Positions 1-8,991 of a stretch of DNA of 64,000 bases are shown here, in pieces (positions within the stretch are counted from its first letter, which is position 1; the number at the start of each line of letters is the position of its first letter). The translations under genes were made by a program, and so were the position numbers. The notes beneath the pieces are model-generated. The model was not told the origin of the DNA and searched no databases. It saw only the letters and a program-made list of their open reading frames with translations. This stretch comes from Bacteroidales bacterium (GTDB lineage: Bacteria > Bacteroidota > Bacteroidia > Bacteroidales > Muribaculaceae): NCBI GenBank assembly GCA_019416425.1, contig DXXK01000027.1:22058-86057 (forward strand), written 5' to 3'.

Positions 1-1
1 C

Positions 2-973
2 AATGTGAATAAGGAAGGCTCGACACTCTCCTCCGCGCCCGCACATCTGATCAACTTCTACAACGAGAAGCTGTTCTTCAAGGCATGGTCCATCGAGTCG
101 GGCAACGAGCCCTGGGCATCGGACGGCACAGAGGCCGGTACGTATGAGATCTACAACACCAATACGGCGGTAGGCGACAACGGACTGGGTATCGGTGGCG
201 GAGTCACCATGGTGGGCGAGCCTTACAACGGCATGATCGTGTTCCGTACCGGTCATCCCACATACGGCAGTGAGCTTGGGTTCACCACCTGCGAGCAGGG
301 CAACTACGGCTGCATCGATATCTTCACGTACGAGCCTACCAACGAGAGCCAGTCCTTCCCTGACAGCGGCGTTGTATTCGACGGTCTGTATATGTTCTGC
401 GCGGCCACAGGCTTCGACGGAGCCGTTGAGAGCCACCGAGGCGGCGAGCTCCACTGCTTCGACGGCACCAAGGTATGGATGCAGTATGACTATGCGCCCG
501 GCACGGGCTGCGACTGGGTCAAGGAGCCTCTTGTGGTAGGCGGCTCGCTCTACTGGTGGAACGAAGGCAGCCTTGACGGCACGACGGCTACGGATACAAA
601 GCTTCATCGTCTGGACAAATGGGACGGTGTGCCTACAATTGTCTCCAACATCGATGCCAACGGCGACAAGGTCTACGGGCTCCGCAACCTGGCCGGTGAC
701 CTGCTGTACACATCGGCTGTAAACAACCAGCTGTACTGCTACCATTACCGTCAGGAGGGTTATGACCCCACCAAGAATCCCGATGTAATGGAGCCGGAGT
801 ACCGCACACGCGCCGAGATCGCGGCCGGAGGCAGCGGTGTCAGCCAGATTACCGATGACGAGAACGCTCCGGTTGAGTTCTACAATCTTCAGGGCATCAG
901 GATGAACGGCAACGAGCCGGGTCTCTACATCCGTCGTCAGGGTTCCAAAGTAAGCAAAATCATCGTAAAATAA
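2..973 (+). CDS. Secreted surface protein, 5' end outside window
   Basis: The reading frame is open to the left edge, so the true start and any signal peptide lie outside. What is visible is a beta-rich protein with motifs of the type EPWASDGTEAGT near its start, like the ELWxTDGTxxGT repeats of some secreted proteins, and with many aromatic and acidic residues. The last 35 or so residues (FYNLQGIRM...GLYIRRQGSK) are a typical Bacteroidales C-terminal sorting-like tail, also seen on other exported proteins in this window. It lies 94 bases before a susC gene in the same direction, so it may belong to that glycan locus. The enzymatic role, if any, is not recognisable. The export call is fairly sure; function is unknown. 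Confidence 0.7.
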   Translation, partial: NVNKEGSTLSSAPAHLINFYNEKLFFKAWSIESGNEPWASDGTEAGTYEIYNTNTAVGDNGLGIGGGVTMVGEPYNGMIVFRTGHPTYGSELGFTTCEQGNYGCIDIFTYEPTNESQSFPDSGVVFDGLYMFCAATGFDGAVESHRGGELHCFDGTKVWMQYDYAPGTGCDWVKEPLVVGGSLYWWNEGSLDGTTATDTKLHRLDKWDGVPTIVSNIDANGDKVYGLRNLAGDLLYTSAVNNQLYCYHYRQEGYDPTKNPDVMEPEYRTRAEIAAGGSGVSQITDDENAPVEFYNLQGIRMNGNEPGLYIRRQGSKVSKIIVK

Positions 974-988
974 GGTAGATAATAATCA

Positions 989-1016
989 GCCCGGAGGTGG
1001 AGGATCACCTCCGGGC
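989..1016 (+). other. Perfect 11-bp hairpin between surface protein gene and susC
   Basis: GCCCGGAGGTG (989-999) pairs perfectly with CACCTCCGGGC (1006-1016) around a six-base loop. No T-run follows, so it is not a textbook intrinsic terminator. It may be a weak terminator, a processing site, or a mRNA 3'-end stabiliser that sets different levels for the upstream gene and susC. Confidence 0.45.
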
Positions 1017-1067
1017 AACCCTCCTCACACCTTAGTGCGTGTCTTCCATTAATCCAACACATGAACC

Positions 1068-4000
1068 ATGTATAAGATACTGTCTCGGCTTGCAGCCCTC
1101 GCGCTATTTGCCGTATTCACAATGAACGCCGCGGCGCAGAACCTAATCACCGTGAGCGGAACGATATTCGACCCGAAGGAGGGAGAACCGGTGATAGCCG
1201 CCTCCGTAATGGTCAAAGGCACCAAGACCGGATCATTCTCCGATATAGACGGCAAATACACCATCAAGGCTCCGGCAAACGGAACGCTCGTATTCTCGGG
1301 CGTCGGTTACGAAACCGTTGAACAGAGAATCAACGGGCGTACGGAGATCAACGTCAACATGACATCCAACGACCAGCTTCTTGACGAGGTGATTGTGGTG
1401 GGTTACGGCGTGCAGCGCAAGAGCGATGTCACAGGCTCCATCTCATCTGTAAGTGGTAAGGATGTCAGCAGCGTTCCCACATCGTCGGTGCTTCAGGCTC
1501 TGCAGGGCAAGGCATCGGGTGTCAACATCATCCAGAACAGCGGTGCCCCCGGTGGCGCGACCACCATCAAGATCCGCGGTACGGGTACGGTCAATGACGC
1601 CGACCCGCTCTACGTGGTGGACGGCTTCATCGTAGATGACATAACCCATATCAGCAACAACGATATCGCCAACATCGAGATCTTCAAGGATGCCGCCTCG
1701 TCGGCGGTGTATGGAGCGCGTGCAGCCAACGGTGTCGTCGTGATAACCACAAAACAGGGTGAGGCCGGGAATGTGTCGGTCAATTTCGACAGTTATCTGG
1801 GCTTCTCCAACCCTTGGAAGAAAATCAAGGTAATGGGTACCGAGGATTATGCCTTGATGCAGGATTATATCAACGGAACAAGCCTATACTCGGCCGACGG
1901 TCGCCTGTATCAGACAAAACAGCCCGACGGGTCGTATGTATACGATGACCACAAGCATTTCCTGGTGGACACCATCGCACGCAACTCTCCCGCCAACTGG
2001 TGGGACGCCATCACCCGTACGGGATTCAAGCAGCAATACAACCTGGCTGTGAGCGGTGGCAACGACAATACCAAATTCATGGTCAGTGCCGGATATTTCA
2101 ATGAGAAGGGAATCGTGAGGGGGTCCGATTACAACCGATTCAACGCCCGAGTCAATGTCAACCAGAAAATCACCAAATGGCTCACATTGATGGCGAATAT
2201 CTCATATTCCAACGAGAACCGTGACCTTATCCCCGAGGGTTCGGCATCCGTGCTGAAACGCTCGCTGTACCAGAGTCCGATGGTGATGACCTACAATACA
2301 AAGGGTTACTGGACCGAGGACCATCCGCTGGCGCAGCTGGCCCGCTACCACCGCTCCACCAAACGTGACCGTCTGGACCTGAACGCAACCCTCTCGGCTG
2401 ATTTCCTGAAATTCTTCAACTATCAGTTCAAGGCATCATACTATGTAGCGCCACAGAAAAACATGAGGTTCACCGAGGTCAACGCACTGGAGGAGGATTT
2501 CCAGATGACTGACCTGACCTCTATCTACAACTACCGCAACACCATCAATAAGTGGGAAATAAACAACCTGCTCACATTCAACTGGCATAACGATTTCAAT
2601 TCAGTCACAGCCCTTATAGGCCAGACCGCCGAGGGTTACAAGAACTCGTGGCAGGAGTCCACCAAGCGCGGCACGCCATCCAACGACTCCAACCAGTGGT
2701 ATCTGTCAAGCGGTTTCACCGGCGACAAGACCTATGGTCTGGACCGCAACTGGACGGCGGTCGGTTTCATCGGCCGGGTAAACTATAGTTTCAAGGACCG
2801 CTATCTGCTTCAGGCCAACGTACGTATCGACGGATCGTCGATGTTCTCCAGGAATAACCGGTGGGGTACATTCCCTTCGGTATCCTTAGGCTGGAAATTC
2901 TCGTCCGAGAGCTTCATGCGTGACCAGAACTGGCTGAGTCTCGGCAAACTGCGTTTAGGCTGGGGAAAGTTAGGTAACAACCGAATCGACGAGCTGTCGC
3001 GCTACACGTATCTGGTGAGCCAGTTCAATTATCCCTACGGACAGGGAACCCATGTGCTGCAGCCCGGCTTCACGTCGCTGACCATCGGCAACGACAACAT
3101 CAAGTGGGAGAAGACCGAGACATACAACGTCGGTCTCGACCTGGCGTTCCTCAACAACCGACTGCTCTTCGGATTCGAATACTTCGACAAGAAAACCTCC
3201 GACATGCTTCTGGCCGTTCCGACGGTGCTGTCGGCGGGACTGGACACCGACCCCATGACCAATGCAGGCGCCGTACGCAACTACGGTATCGAAACGAACC
3301 TGACTTACCGCCAGACTGTCGGCAATTTCGCGTTCGACATCGGCTTCAACCTCTCGTGGATAAAGAATAAGGTAACCTCGCTCGGTACAGGCAACGAGCC
3401 TATCTACGGAGCCTATCTGTCGGAAGGCAGCATAGTTGACTATGTCACCAAGACGGCAGTTGGACGCCCCATCGGAAGTTTCTACGGCTATGTCACCGAT
3501 GGCATCTTCCAGACCTACGACGAGGTGCGTGCCTCGGCGCAGTATGAGCCGGGCAAGATGGATTCGGAGCAGACCACCCGGGTGGGAGACTTCCGTTTCA
3601 AGGATCTGAACGGCGACGGACGCATCACGGCCGAGGACCGCACATACCTCGGATCTCCGCTACCGGACTTTGTATTCGGCGTTCCTCTGAACTTCAAGTA
3701 CAACTTCAAGGCCGGCGGTCTGGAACTCTCCATGTTCTTCCAGGGCCAGACGGGCAACAAGATCTACAACGTGATGGACTACTACCTGTACAACGCGGCC
3801 GAGGGCAACGTCTACGCCGATATCCGCAGCAAGCATTGGTCAGGCCAGGTTGCAGAGAACAGAGCGTTCTTCCCTCTCAACACCGAGGCCTCGATTCCTG
3901 ACCTGGACGCAAACGACGCACCCCGCAATTTCCGCTCCAGCAACTTCTTCGTGAAGGACGGCTCCTACGTGCGCCTCAAGGAACTGCGTCTGGCCTACTC

Positions 4001-4214
4001 GTTCGACGAGTCGCTCATCAAGCGCATCGGCCTCAAGTCCCTGACCATCTCCGCGACAGCCTACAACCTTCTGACCTTCACCAAATACGACGGTTTCGAT
4101 CCCGAGGTCGGCAAGGTAGACGGCACGGAGGGGAACAACCTAAGCATGGGTGTGGACCATGGTAATTATCCTCAGGCCCGGTCCTTCACCTTCGGCCTTC
4201 AGTTCGGATTCTAA
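1068..4214 (+). CDS. SusC/RagA-family TonB-dependent outer-membrane transporter (PUL-1)
   Basis: Imports glycan fragments across the outer membrane using TonB energy, working as a complex with the SusD-like lipoprotein encoded next. The 1048-residue product has a signal peptide (ending near NAAAQ, residue 24), a carboxypeptidase-regulatory-like beta-sandwich at about 27-105 (VSGTIFDPKEGEP...), the family hallmark DEVIVVGYG leading into the plug domain, and a long beta-barrel ending in an aromatic residue (FTFGLQFGF), as required for barrel assembly. Length is normal for the family. The susD gene follows after 24 bases, so the two are co-transcribed. I see no clear TAnnTTTG promoter in the 94-base gap upstream, which suggests co-transcription with the preceding gene or an HTCS-dependent promoter. 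The substrate is not readable from this protein. Confidence 0.95.
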   Translation: MYKILSRLAALALFAVFTMNAAAQNLITVSGTIFDPKEGEPVIAASVMVKGTKTGSFSDIDGKYTIKAPANGTLVFSGVGYETVEQRINGRTEINVNMTSNDQLLDEVIVVGYGVQRKSDVTGSISSVSGKDVSSVPTSSVLQALQGKASGVNIIQNSGAPGGATTIKIRGTGTVNDADPLYVVDGFIVDDITHISNNDIANIEIFKDAASSAVYGARAANGVVVITTKQGEAGNVSVNFDSYLGFSNPWKKIKVMGTEDYALMQDYINGTSLYSADGRLYQTKQPDGSYVYDDHKHFLVDTIARNSPANWWDAITRTGFKQQYNLAVSGGNDNTKFMVSAGYFNEKGIVRGSDYNRFNARVNVNQKITKWLTLMANISYSNENRDLIPEGSASVLKRSLYQSPMVMTYNTKGYWTEDHPLAQLARYHRSTKRDRLDLNATLSADFLKFFNYQFKASYYVAPQKNMRFTEVNALEEDFQMTDLTSIYNYRNTINKWEINNLLTFNWHNDFNSVTALIGQTAEGYKNSWQESTKRGTPSNDSNQWYLSSGFTGDKTYGLDRNWTAVGFIGRVNYSFKDRYLLQANVRIDGSSMFSRNNRWGTFPSVSLGWKFSSESFMRDQNWLSLGKLRLGWGKLGNNRIDELSRYTYLVSQFNYPYGQGTHVLQPGFTSLTIGNDNIKWEKTETYNVGLDLAFLNNRLLFGFEYFDKKTSDMLLAVPTVLSAGLDTDPMTNAGAVRNYGIETNLTYRQTVGNFAFDIGFNLSWIKNKVTSLGTGNEPIYGAYLSEGSIVDYVTKTAVGRPIGSFYGYVTDGIFQTYDEVRASAQYEPGKMDSEQTTRVGDFRFKDLNGDGRITAEDRTYLGSPLPDFVFGVPLNFKYNFKAGGLELSMFFQGQTGNKIYNVMDYYLYNAAEGNVYADIRSKHWSGQVAENRAFFPLNTEASIPDLDANDAPRNFRSSNFFVKDGSYVRLKELRLAYSFDESLIKRIGLKSLTISATAYNLLTFTKYDGFDPEVGKVDGTEGNNLSMGVDHGNYPQARSFTFGLQFGF

Positions 4215-4238
4215 ACAGCTTCTTAAAGATAACAAGAC

Positions 4239-5954
4239 ATGAAACTTCCAAATATATTCAATCTGGGCAAACATGGCGTCAAGGCCATGCTCCTGACGCT
4301 TGCGTTGGGTTCGATGACCCTGACGGGATGTAATGATTTCCTGGAGCAGGATGTGAAGGGAAACAACATAGAGCAGGATTTCTACGACACCCGCTATAAA
4401 CTTCAGGCCAGCCTCAATGCGGTTTACGACATCCTGCAGAGCGACGCGATGCAGGATACGGACTGGCGTTTCGGCGAGGCGCTCGGCGACCATGTGATCG
4501 GTACTGACGAGGGACTATCCAGCCACATGGGACAGCTGGTACATTTCCGATTCAACACCTCCAACAATTTCATCCGCAACCGGTGGGAGATCTACTATAA
4601 GGGAATCCACCGCGTGAACCAGGTTATAGCCAACATCGACCGCGCTAAGGTGTCCACCAATGACTATTCCGCATATCGCGAGATCCGCGAGATACTGGGC
4701 CAGGCTAAATTCCTGCGGGCGTATTTCTATTTCAATCTTGTCAAGACATTCGGCGGTGTTCCAATCCGTCCGGAAGTGGAGACCGTCGACAACCTGGTGA
4801 TACCCAGAAGTACGCGTGAGGAGACCTACGCATATATCGAAAAGGATCTGCGCGAGGCAGCCATCATGCTTCCCAACAGATACACCTCCAACAATTCGGG
4901 CAAGGCAAGCGCCGGTGCGGCGACCGCCCTGCTGATGAAGGTGCTGATGTACGAGGCGACGCCCGGAACTCCGTCCGACAAATGGCAGGAGATTGTGAAA
5001 TTGGGCGAATATTTCGTCAAAGGCTATCCGATGACGCTGAAGGAAATGCTCCACTACCCCGACAACTACGGCGACATGGAATGGGAGGATCTCCGTAAGT
5101 CATTGTGGTTCAAGCCGCGTGAGCTTAATGCGGAGACCGACCCCTACGAGGCTCCGGAATCCGCCTGCCCCATCCTGCTGAACGCCTACTCGCTCAAGTA
5201 CGTTGACGCCTACGGCAATCCCATCACCTACGACCAGCAGTTCTATCTGCAGGGGGAGTTCTGCCAGGGCTCCATCTTTGAGATCGTGTTCAAGGAATCG
5301 GGCGACGGCACGTCCGGCGATGTGAACGAGGGAGGCTATATTTTCGATACACTTTTCAGTGTCAACAGCCCGATATATTCAATCAGCGACATCATCACCA
5401 AGCTTTACGGCACGGATGTGCGACGCAGCTTCACCATCGGGCATCATGAATACACGCCCGACATGGAGAATACCGAGATCGGTTCGGGACATATTTTGTC
5501 GCTAAAGTGGTACACACCCATCAAGGACCGCCCGGTCTATGGCGGCGACAATGGCAAGAACCGCCGCATCCTTCGGTACGCCGACGTGGTGCTGATGTAC
5601 GCCGAGGCGTTGAACGAGTGCGGCAAGGGAGCCGAGTCTCTGGAGCAGCTCAACAGCAACAAGCGGGTTGTGAACGAGATCAACAGCGGCTCGTCCCTCT
5701 ACATAGGCGGTGGCTATGGATACCTCCGCGACCAGATCTGGAAGGAGCGCGAGATAGAGTTCGCATTTGAATGGGACCGTTTCTTCGACCTTGTGCGCCA
5801 GGGTCGCGCCAAATCGGTGCTCCAGGCATTCAGCCAGACACGTTCCAACCAGAGGGGTGTCTACTTCCGCGAAGGCATCAACGAGGTGTTCCCCATCCCG
5901 CAGATGGAGATAGATGTCTCCAATGGTGTGGTCACTCAGAATCCGGGATACTAA
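4239..5954 (+). CDS. SusD/RagB-family surface glycan-binding lipoprotein (PUL-1)
   Basis: Outer-membrane lipoprotein that forms the lid of the SusC transporter and binds the glycan at the cell surface. The 571-residue product has a lipoprotein signal with lipobox cysteine in LTGCNDFLEQD, the usual acidic and aromatic stretch after the cysteine, and helical repeats typical of SusD (ILGQAKFLRAYFYFNLVKTFGGVP, shortened here as the conserved helix with RAYFYFNLV). The C-terminal part contains the RYADVVLMYAEALNE helix and ERxxEFAFEWDRFFDLVR region, both standard for RagB/SusD. Its length is typical. It lies directly after susC. A strong inverted repeat separates it from the next lipoprotein gene. 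Confidence 0.95.
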   Translation: MKLPNIFNLGKHGVKAMLLTLALGSMTLTGCNDFLEQDVKGNNIEQDFYDTRYKLQASLNAVYDILQSDAMQDTDWRFGEALGDHVIGTDEGLSSHMGQLVHFRFNTSNNFIRNRWEIYYKGIHRVNQVIANIDRAKVSTNDYSAYREIREILGQAKFLRAYFYFNLVKTFGGVPIRPEVETVDNLVIPRSTREETYAYIEKDLREAAIMLPNRYTSNNSGKASAGAATALLMKVLMYEATPGTPSDKWQEIVKLGEYFVKGYPMTLKEMLHYPDNYGDMEWEDLRKSLWFKPRELNAETDPYEAPESACPILLNAYSLKYVDAYGNPITYDQQFYLQGEFCQGSIFEIVFKESGDGTSGDVNEGGYIFDTLFSVNSPIYSISDIITKLYGTDVRRSFTIGHHEYTPDMENTEIGSGHILSLKWYTPIKDRPVYGGDNGKNRRILRYADVVLMYAEALNECGKGAESLEQLNSNKRVVNEINSGSSLYIGGGYGYLRDQIWKEREIEFAFEWDRFFDLVRQGRAKSVLQAFSQTRSNQRGVYFREGINEVFPIPQMEIDVSNGVVTQNPGY

Positions 5955-5964
5955 TATCTTCTTG

Positions 5965-6034
5965 ATGTGGAATGTGTAATGTTTCGCCGCAGGGACACGT
6001 TACATATCCAGAGCATTCATTGCACATTCCACAT
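5965..6034 (+). repeat. 17-bp inverted repeat in the susD-to-lipoprotein gap
   Basis: ATGTGGAATGTGTAATG (5965-5981) pairs with CATTGCACATTCCACAT (6018-6034); the only imperfect position is a T opposite G, which still pairs in RNA. The 36-base spacer holds a second, competing arm (GTTACAT near 5999-6005 against GTGTAATG). No T-run follows. It probably acts in the mRNA to separate expression of susCD from the genes downstream, or is a remnant of a small palindromic repeat. Confidence 0.75.
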
Positions 6035-6067
6035 GAACTATTCCATATTGAAAAAGTAATCGACATT

Positions 6068-7036
6068 ATGAAAAAAAGTGTGTTGTTCATGGTGCTCGCG
6101 CTTGCGATGACGGCTTGTTCCGACGAGGAGGTTGCACAGCCGAAAGCAGCCATTGAACTTGATAAGAATACAGCTGAGATAAATGAATCCCTGACCTTGC
6201 GTTTCACCGGCTCGGCCGACAACGTGGTGGTCTTCCCCGGCGATGAGGGTCAGGATTACGAGCTTGTGTCCGAGGGCAACTCGGGACTTGTGGTAAACAA
6301 GGGCCTTTTCACATACGCCTACTCTACACCTGGAGTATATAAGCTGGTCTGCGTGGCCACTAACCATGCCAACGAGGGACAGTCGCTGCTGTCCGACACC
6401 TGCTCCATGTGGGTGCGGGTGGTGGATGACGTGACCGAGATCACGCGTCTGTCGGCGCCGCAGGTTCTCTACGACGAGGTCTTCGCAACCCTCCATGGCG
6501 ACAGGGACTGGGTGCTGGCGCTTCCGAAGAAGATGCGTTTCAGCAACTCAGACCGTAACGTGAACCTGAACCAGCGTCTCAAGTTCTATATCCCATCCCA
6601 GGCCACTCAGGTTTTCATCGATGGTGCTCCATATAAAAATACGTCAAGGTATAATCTTGCAAATGTGCTGGAAGTCAAGACCGTTTCCCATGAAGGGACC
6701 GAGCGTGTCTACAATCTGCACACACTGAACTACGGTGAGTTCGCTACCTTCGCGCTGGCCGGAGTCAACGGCACGCTGCAGCGCACCGAGTTCGATTACG
6801 CCTACTCCGAAATAAACCTTGCCGTTCCGGCAGGGACAGATGTCAAGGCTCTGGCTCCGACGTTCACCCTGAACGGCGATAACGTGAAGGTATATGTAAA
6901 CGGCGTGGAGCAGACCCCGGGTGTCACTGTCCAGGATTACACGAACCCAGTTACCTATAGTTTCATCACGACCTCGACCTCCAATCCGGCAATCACCATC
7001 GAGTCCACCTGCAAAGTAAGTGTAACCAAGCAATGA
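6068..7036 (+). CDS. Surface glycan-binding lipoprotein with PKD-like and DUF5018-like domains
   Basis: Occupies the SusE/SGBP position of PUL-1. I take the ATG at 6068 because it begins a clean lipoprotein signal (MKKSVLFMVLALAMTACSDEE) with lipobox cysteine at residue 17; the frame stays open upstream through the inverted repeat but the extra residues look non-coding. The mature 322-residue protein has a PKD-like sandwich at about 25-120 (LFTYAYSTPGVYKLVCVATN), a middle beta domain, and a C-terminal repeat of the DUF5018 type (VPAGTDVKALAPTFTLNGDN ... YTNPVTYSF). No catalytic motif is visible, so I infer sugar binding at the cell surface. Its stop overlaps the next start by four bases (ATGA), showing translational coupling to the sialidase-like enzyme. 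Confidence 0.75.
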   Translation: MKKSVLFMVLALAMTACSDEEVAQPKAAIELDKNTAEINESLTLRFTGSADNVVVFPGDEGQDYELVSEGNSGLVVNKGLFTYAYSTPGVYKLVCVATNHANEGQSLLSDTCSMWVRVVDDVTEITRLSAPQVLYDEVFATLHGDRDWVLALPKKMRFSNSDRNVNLNQRLKFYIPSQATQVFIDGAPYKNTSRYNLANVLEVKTVSHEGTERVYNLHTLNYGEFATFALAGVNGTLQRTEFDYAYSEINLAVPAGTDVKALAPTFTLNGDNVKVYVNGVEQTPGVTVQDYTNPVTYSFITTSTSNPAITIESTCKVSVTKQ

Positions 7037-8991
7037 AAAAGATCCTCATATCCATATTTTCAGCAATAGTCATGGTCTCGTCGCTTTCGGCGGCGAGGCA
7101 TGACCCGTATAACGGTTCCCGCATCTACTGGGATGTAAACTCCAAGACGACACTGTTCCCGTCCGGTAATTATGCACGCATAATCCAGCTTCAAGGCGGA
7201 AGATTGATGTCTGTCGCGGAATCGGGCGGTGGCATATCCGTAGCCTACAGTGAGAATGGCGGATCCTCCTGGACATCACCGCAACTCATAATGCGGAGTG
7301 CCGCGTTGGTGCCGTATGCGGTGCCCGATGCCATCCAGCTTACAGACGGTACGATTGTGGTAGGTTTCAATCCACGCCCGTCGGCACCATATTCAGATGA
7401 CCGTAAGTTCGGCATACGCGTTACCCGCAGCACCGACAACGGCAGGACCTGGAGCGACCCTATCTTCGTATACGACGCGCAATCAACATCCTCGGACGGT
7501 TGCTGGGAACCAAGTTTCCTGGAGTTGCCGTCAGGCGAACTGCAATGCTATTTCGCCAATGAGAATAATTTCCAGACGTCGAACGAGCAGGAGATATCGA
7601 TGAGCCGATCGTTCGATGGCGGACAAACCTGGAGTGCTCCGGTCCGCATCTGTTATCGCGGTGGTTCCCGCGATGGGATGCCGGTTCCGATCCTGACCGA
7701 AAATGACGAGATAGTCGTGATAATCGAGGATAACGGCCATCCCAACCGTGGCGGGTTCCGCGCCACAACGGTACGCTCACCGTTATCGGAAAACTGGGCT
7801 CACTGGGTCGATGCCGGTAGTGAGCGACGCGAGATGATTTTTGCCGACGACGCCGAAAAGACCTTTATCTCGGCCGCTCCGTATCTACGCAAGCTCGGTA
7901 CATCGGAAACCATAGCATCCTGGCAGGGCGACCATGGAGACCGTAAGGGTAAGGGAGAATCGTTTTTCGATATGTTCGTGGCGGTCGGCGATGCGGATGC
8001 CCGCAATTTCCGCTCGGTCAGCCAGCCTTTCGGACTGAGCCTGTCGCAGCATGGCCTCTGGAACTCCGTCACAGCTCTTGACGACGGCACGGTCTTCGCC
8101 CTTTCGTCAATCGGAGACTCGACGCACGGAAACGCCATCAACATGATGCGCGGACGTGCCATGAAGGGTTACACCGCCAATTTCGGGACCCCCGTGATAG
8201 ATGCCTCCTTCAGCGGCGAGGACTGGACCGTCAAGAATGCCCAGCAGATCATTATGGGCAGTTATTCCACGCGCAACCGCGCCACGATGGATTTCCTCTA
8301 CGACAACGAGAACCTATACTTCTATGCCAGGGTGGTGGACCGTACCATCTATACCGACAAGGTCGACGACGACGGCATAACACTGGGCCTGGACCTGGAT
8401 AACTGCTGCGACACCTATCCCCAGCAGGGGATGTACCGTATTTTCATGGATGCCAACGGCTCGCTGAGATTCTACGAAGGGAACTCCAATAAGTGGAAGG
8501 AGGTGTCCGTTCCCGCGAGCGTGAGGTATGCGGTGAATGTGAAATCATCCTACTACGATATGGAGATCGCCATTCCCTGGGATGTACTGGGTTGTGAAGC
8601 GGTGCCGGTCGATAGGCTGATGAGATGCTTTCTTGAAGTACGCGACCGTCGCGATGGCGAGATCGTGAATGAGTCTGTACCCGACGCATTGTTGCGGCAG
8701 TCGTGGACATGGCCTGAATTCCGCCTTAATCCTTCGGGGAGCAGCGGAGTGAAGGTGGTGACGGAGAATATTAAAAAGAGTCGGGTAACCGTAAATGGCG
8801 GCAATGTCAACGTGAAGTCCTCACGTGACATTGCTTCCGTCACGCTATACGAGATTTCCGGGAGGAAGAGGACCGAAAAGGCTGTGCATGCCAATGAATG
8901 CACATTCGATGTGACGGGTATTAGGGGAGTCTATATCCTCGATACGATATTCACAGACGGCACTTCCGAAAGATCCAAAATAATGATATGA
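7033..8991 (+). CDS. Secreted sialidase-superfamily (BNR repeat) enzyme with CBM9-like domain and sorting tail
   Basis: Probable exo-acting glycoside hydrolase of PUL-1. A signal peptide (ending near SLSAA) is followed by a six-bladed sialidase-type propeller at about 25-390. Three Asp-boxes are visible: YSENGGSSW, STDNGRTW and SFDGGQTW. An Arg in GNYARIIQL sits where sialidase-fold enzymes carry the first catalytic arginine. A CBM9/DOMON-like sandwich spans about 395-560 (NRATMDFLYDNENLYFYARV, then DDDGITLGLDL). The last 70 residues (VTLYEISGRKR ... GVYILDT) form a type IX-like sorting tail. The fold is shared by sialidases (GH33) and exo-arabinanases (GH93), and I cannot decide between them; the canonical GH33 RIP motif is not intact. 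It overlaps its neighbours by four bases on both sides, placing it in one operon with HTCS-1. Confidence 0.7.
   Translation: MKKILISIFSAIVMVSSLSAARHDPYNGSRIYWDVNSKTTLFPSGNYARIIQLQGGRLMSVAESGGGISVAYSENGGSSWTSPQLIMRSAALVPYAVPDAIQLTDGTIVVGFNPRPSAPYSDDRKFGIRVTRSTDNGRTWSDPIFVYDAQSTSSDGCWEPSFLELPSGELQCYFANENNFQTSNEQEISMSRSFDGGQTWSAPVRICYRGGSRDGMPVPILTENDEIVVIIEDNGHPNRGGFRATTVRSPLSENWAHWVDAGSERREMIFADDAEKTFISAAPYLRKLGTSETIASWQGDHGDRKGKGESFFDMFVAVGDADARNFRSVSQPFGLSLSQHGLWNSVTALDDGTVFALSSIGDSTHGNAINMMRGRAMKGYTANFGTPVIDASFSGEDWTVKNAQQIIMGSYSTRNRATMDFLYDNENLYFYARVVDRTIYTDKVDDDGITLGLDLDNCCDTYPQQGMYRIFMDANGSLRFYEGNSNKWKEVSVPASVRYAVNVKSSYYDMEIAIPWDVLGCEAVPVDRLMRCFLEVRDRRDGEIVNESVPDALLRQSWTWPEFRLNPSGSSGVKVVTENIKKSRVTVNGGNVNVKSSRDIASVTLYEISGRKRTEKAVHANECTFDVTGIRGVYILDTIFTDGTSERSKIMI

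Noticed and set aside
5965..6034. Invertible (phase-variable) promoter
   Set aside because: The spacer of 36 bases is too short for a full -33/-7 promoter and no TAnnTTTG lies inside.
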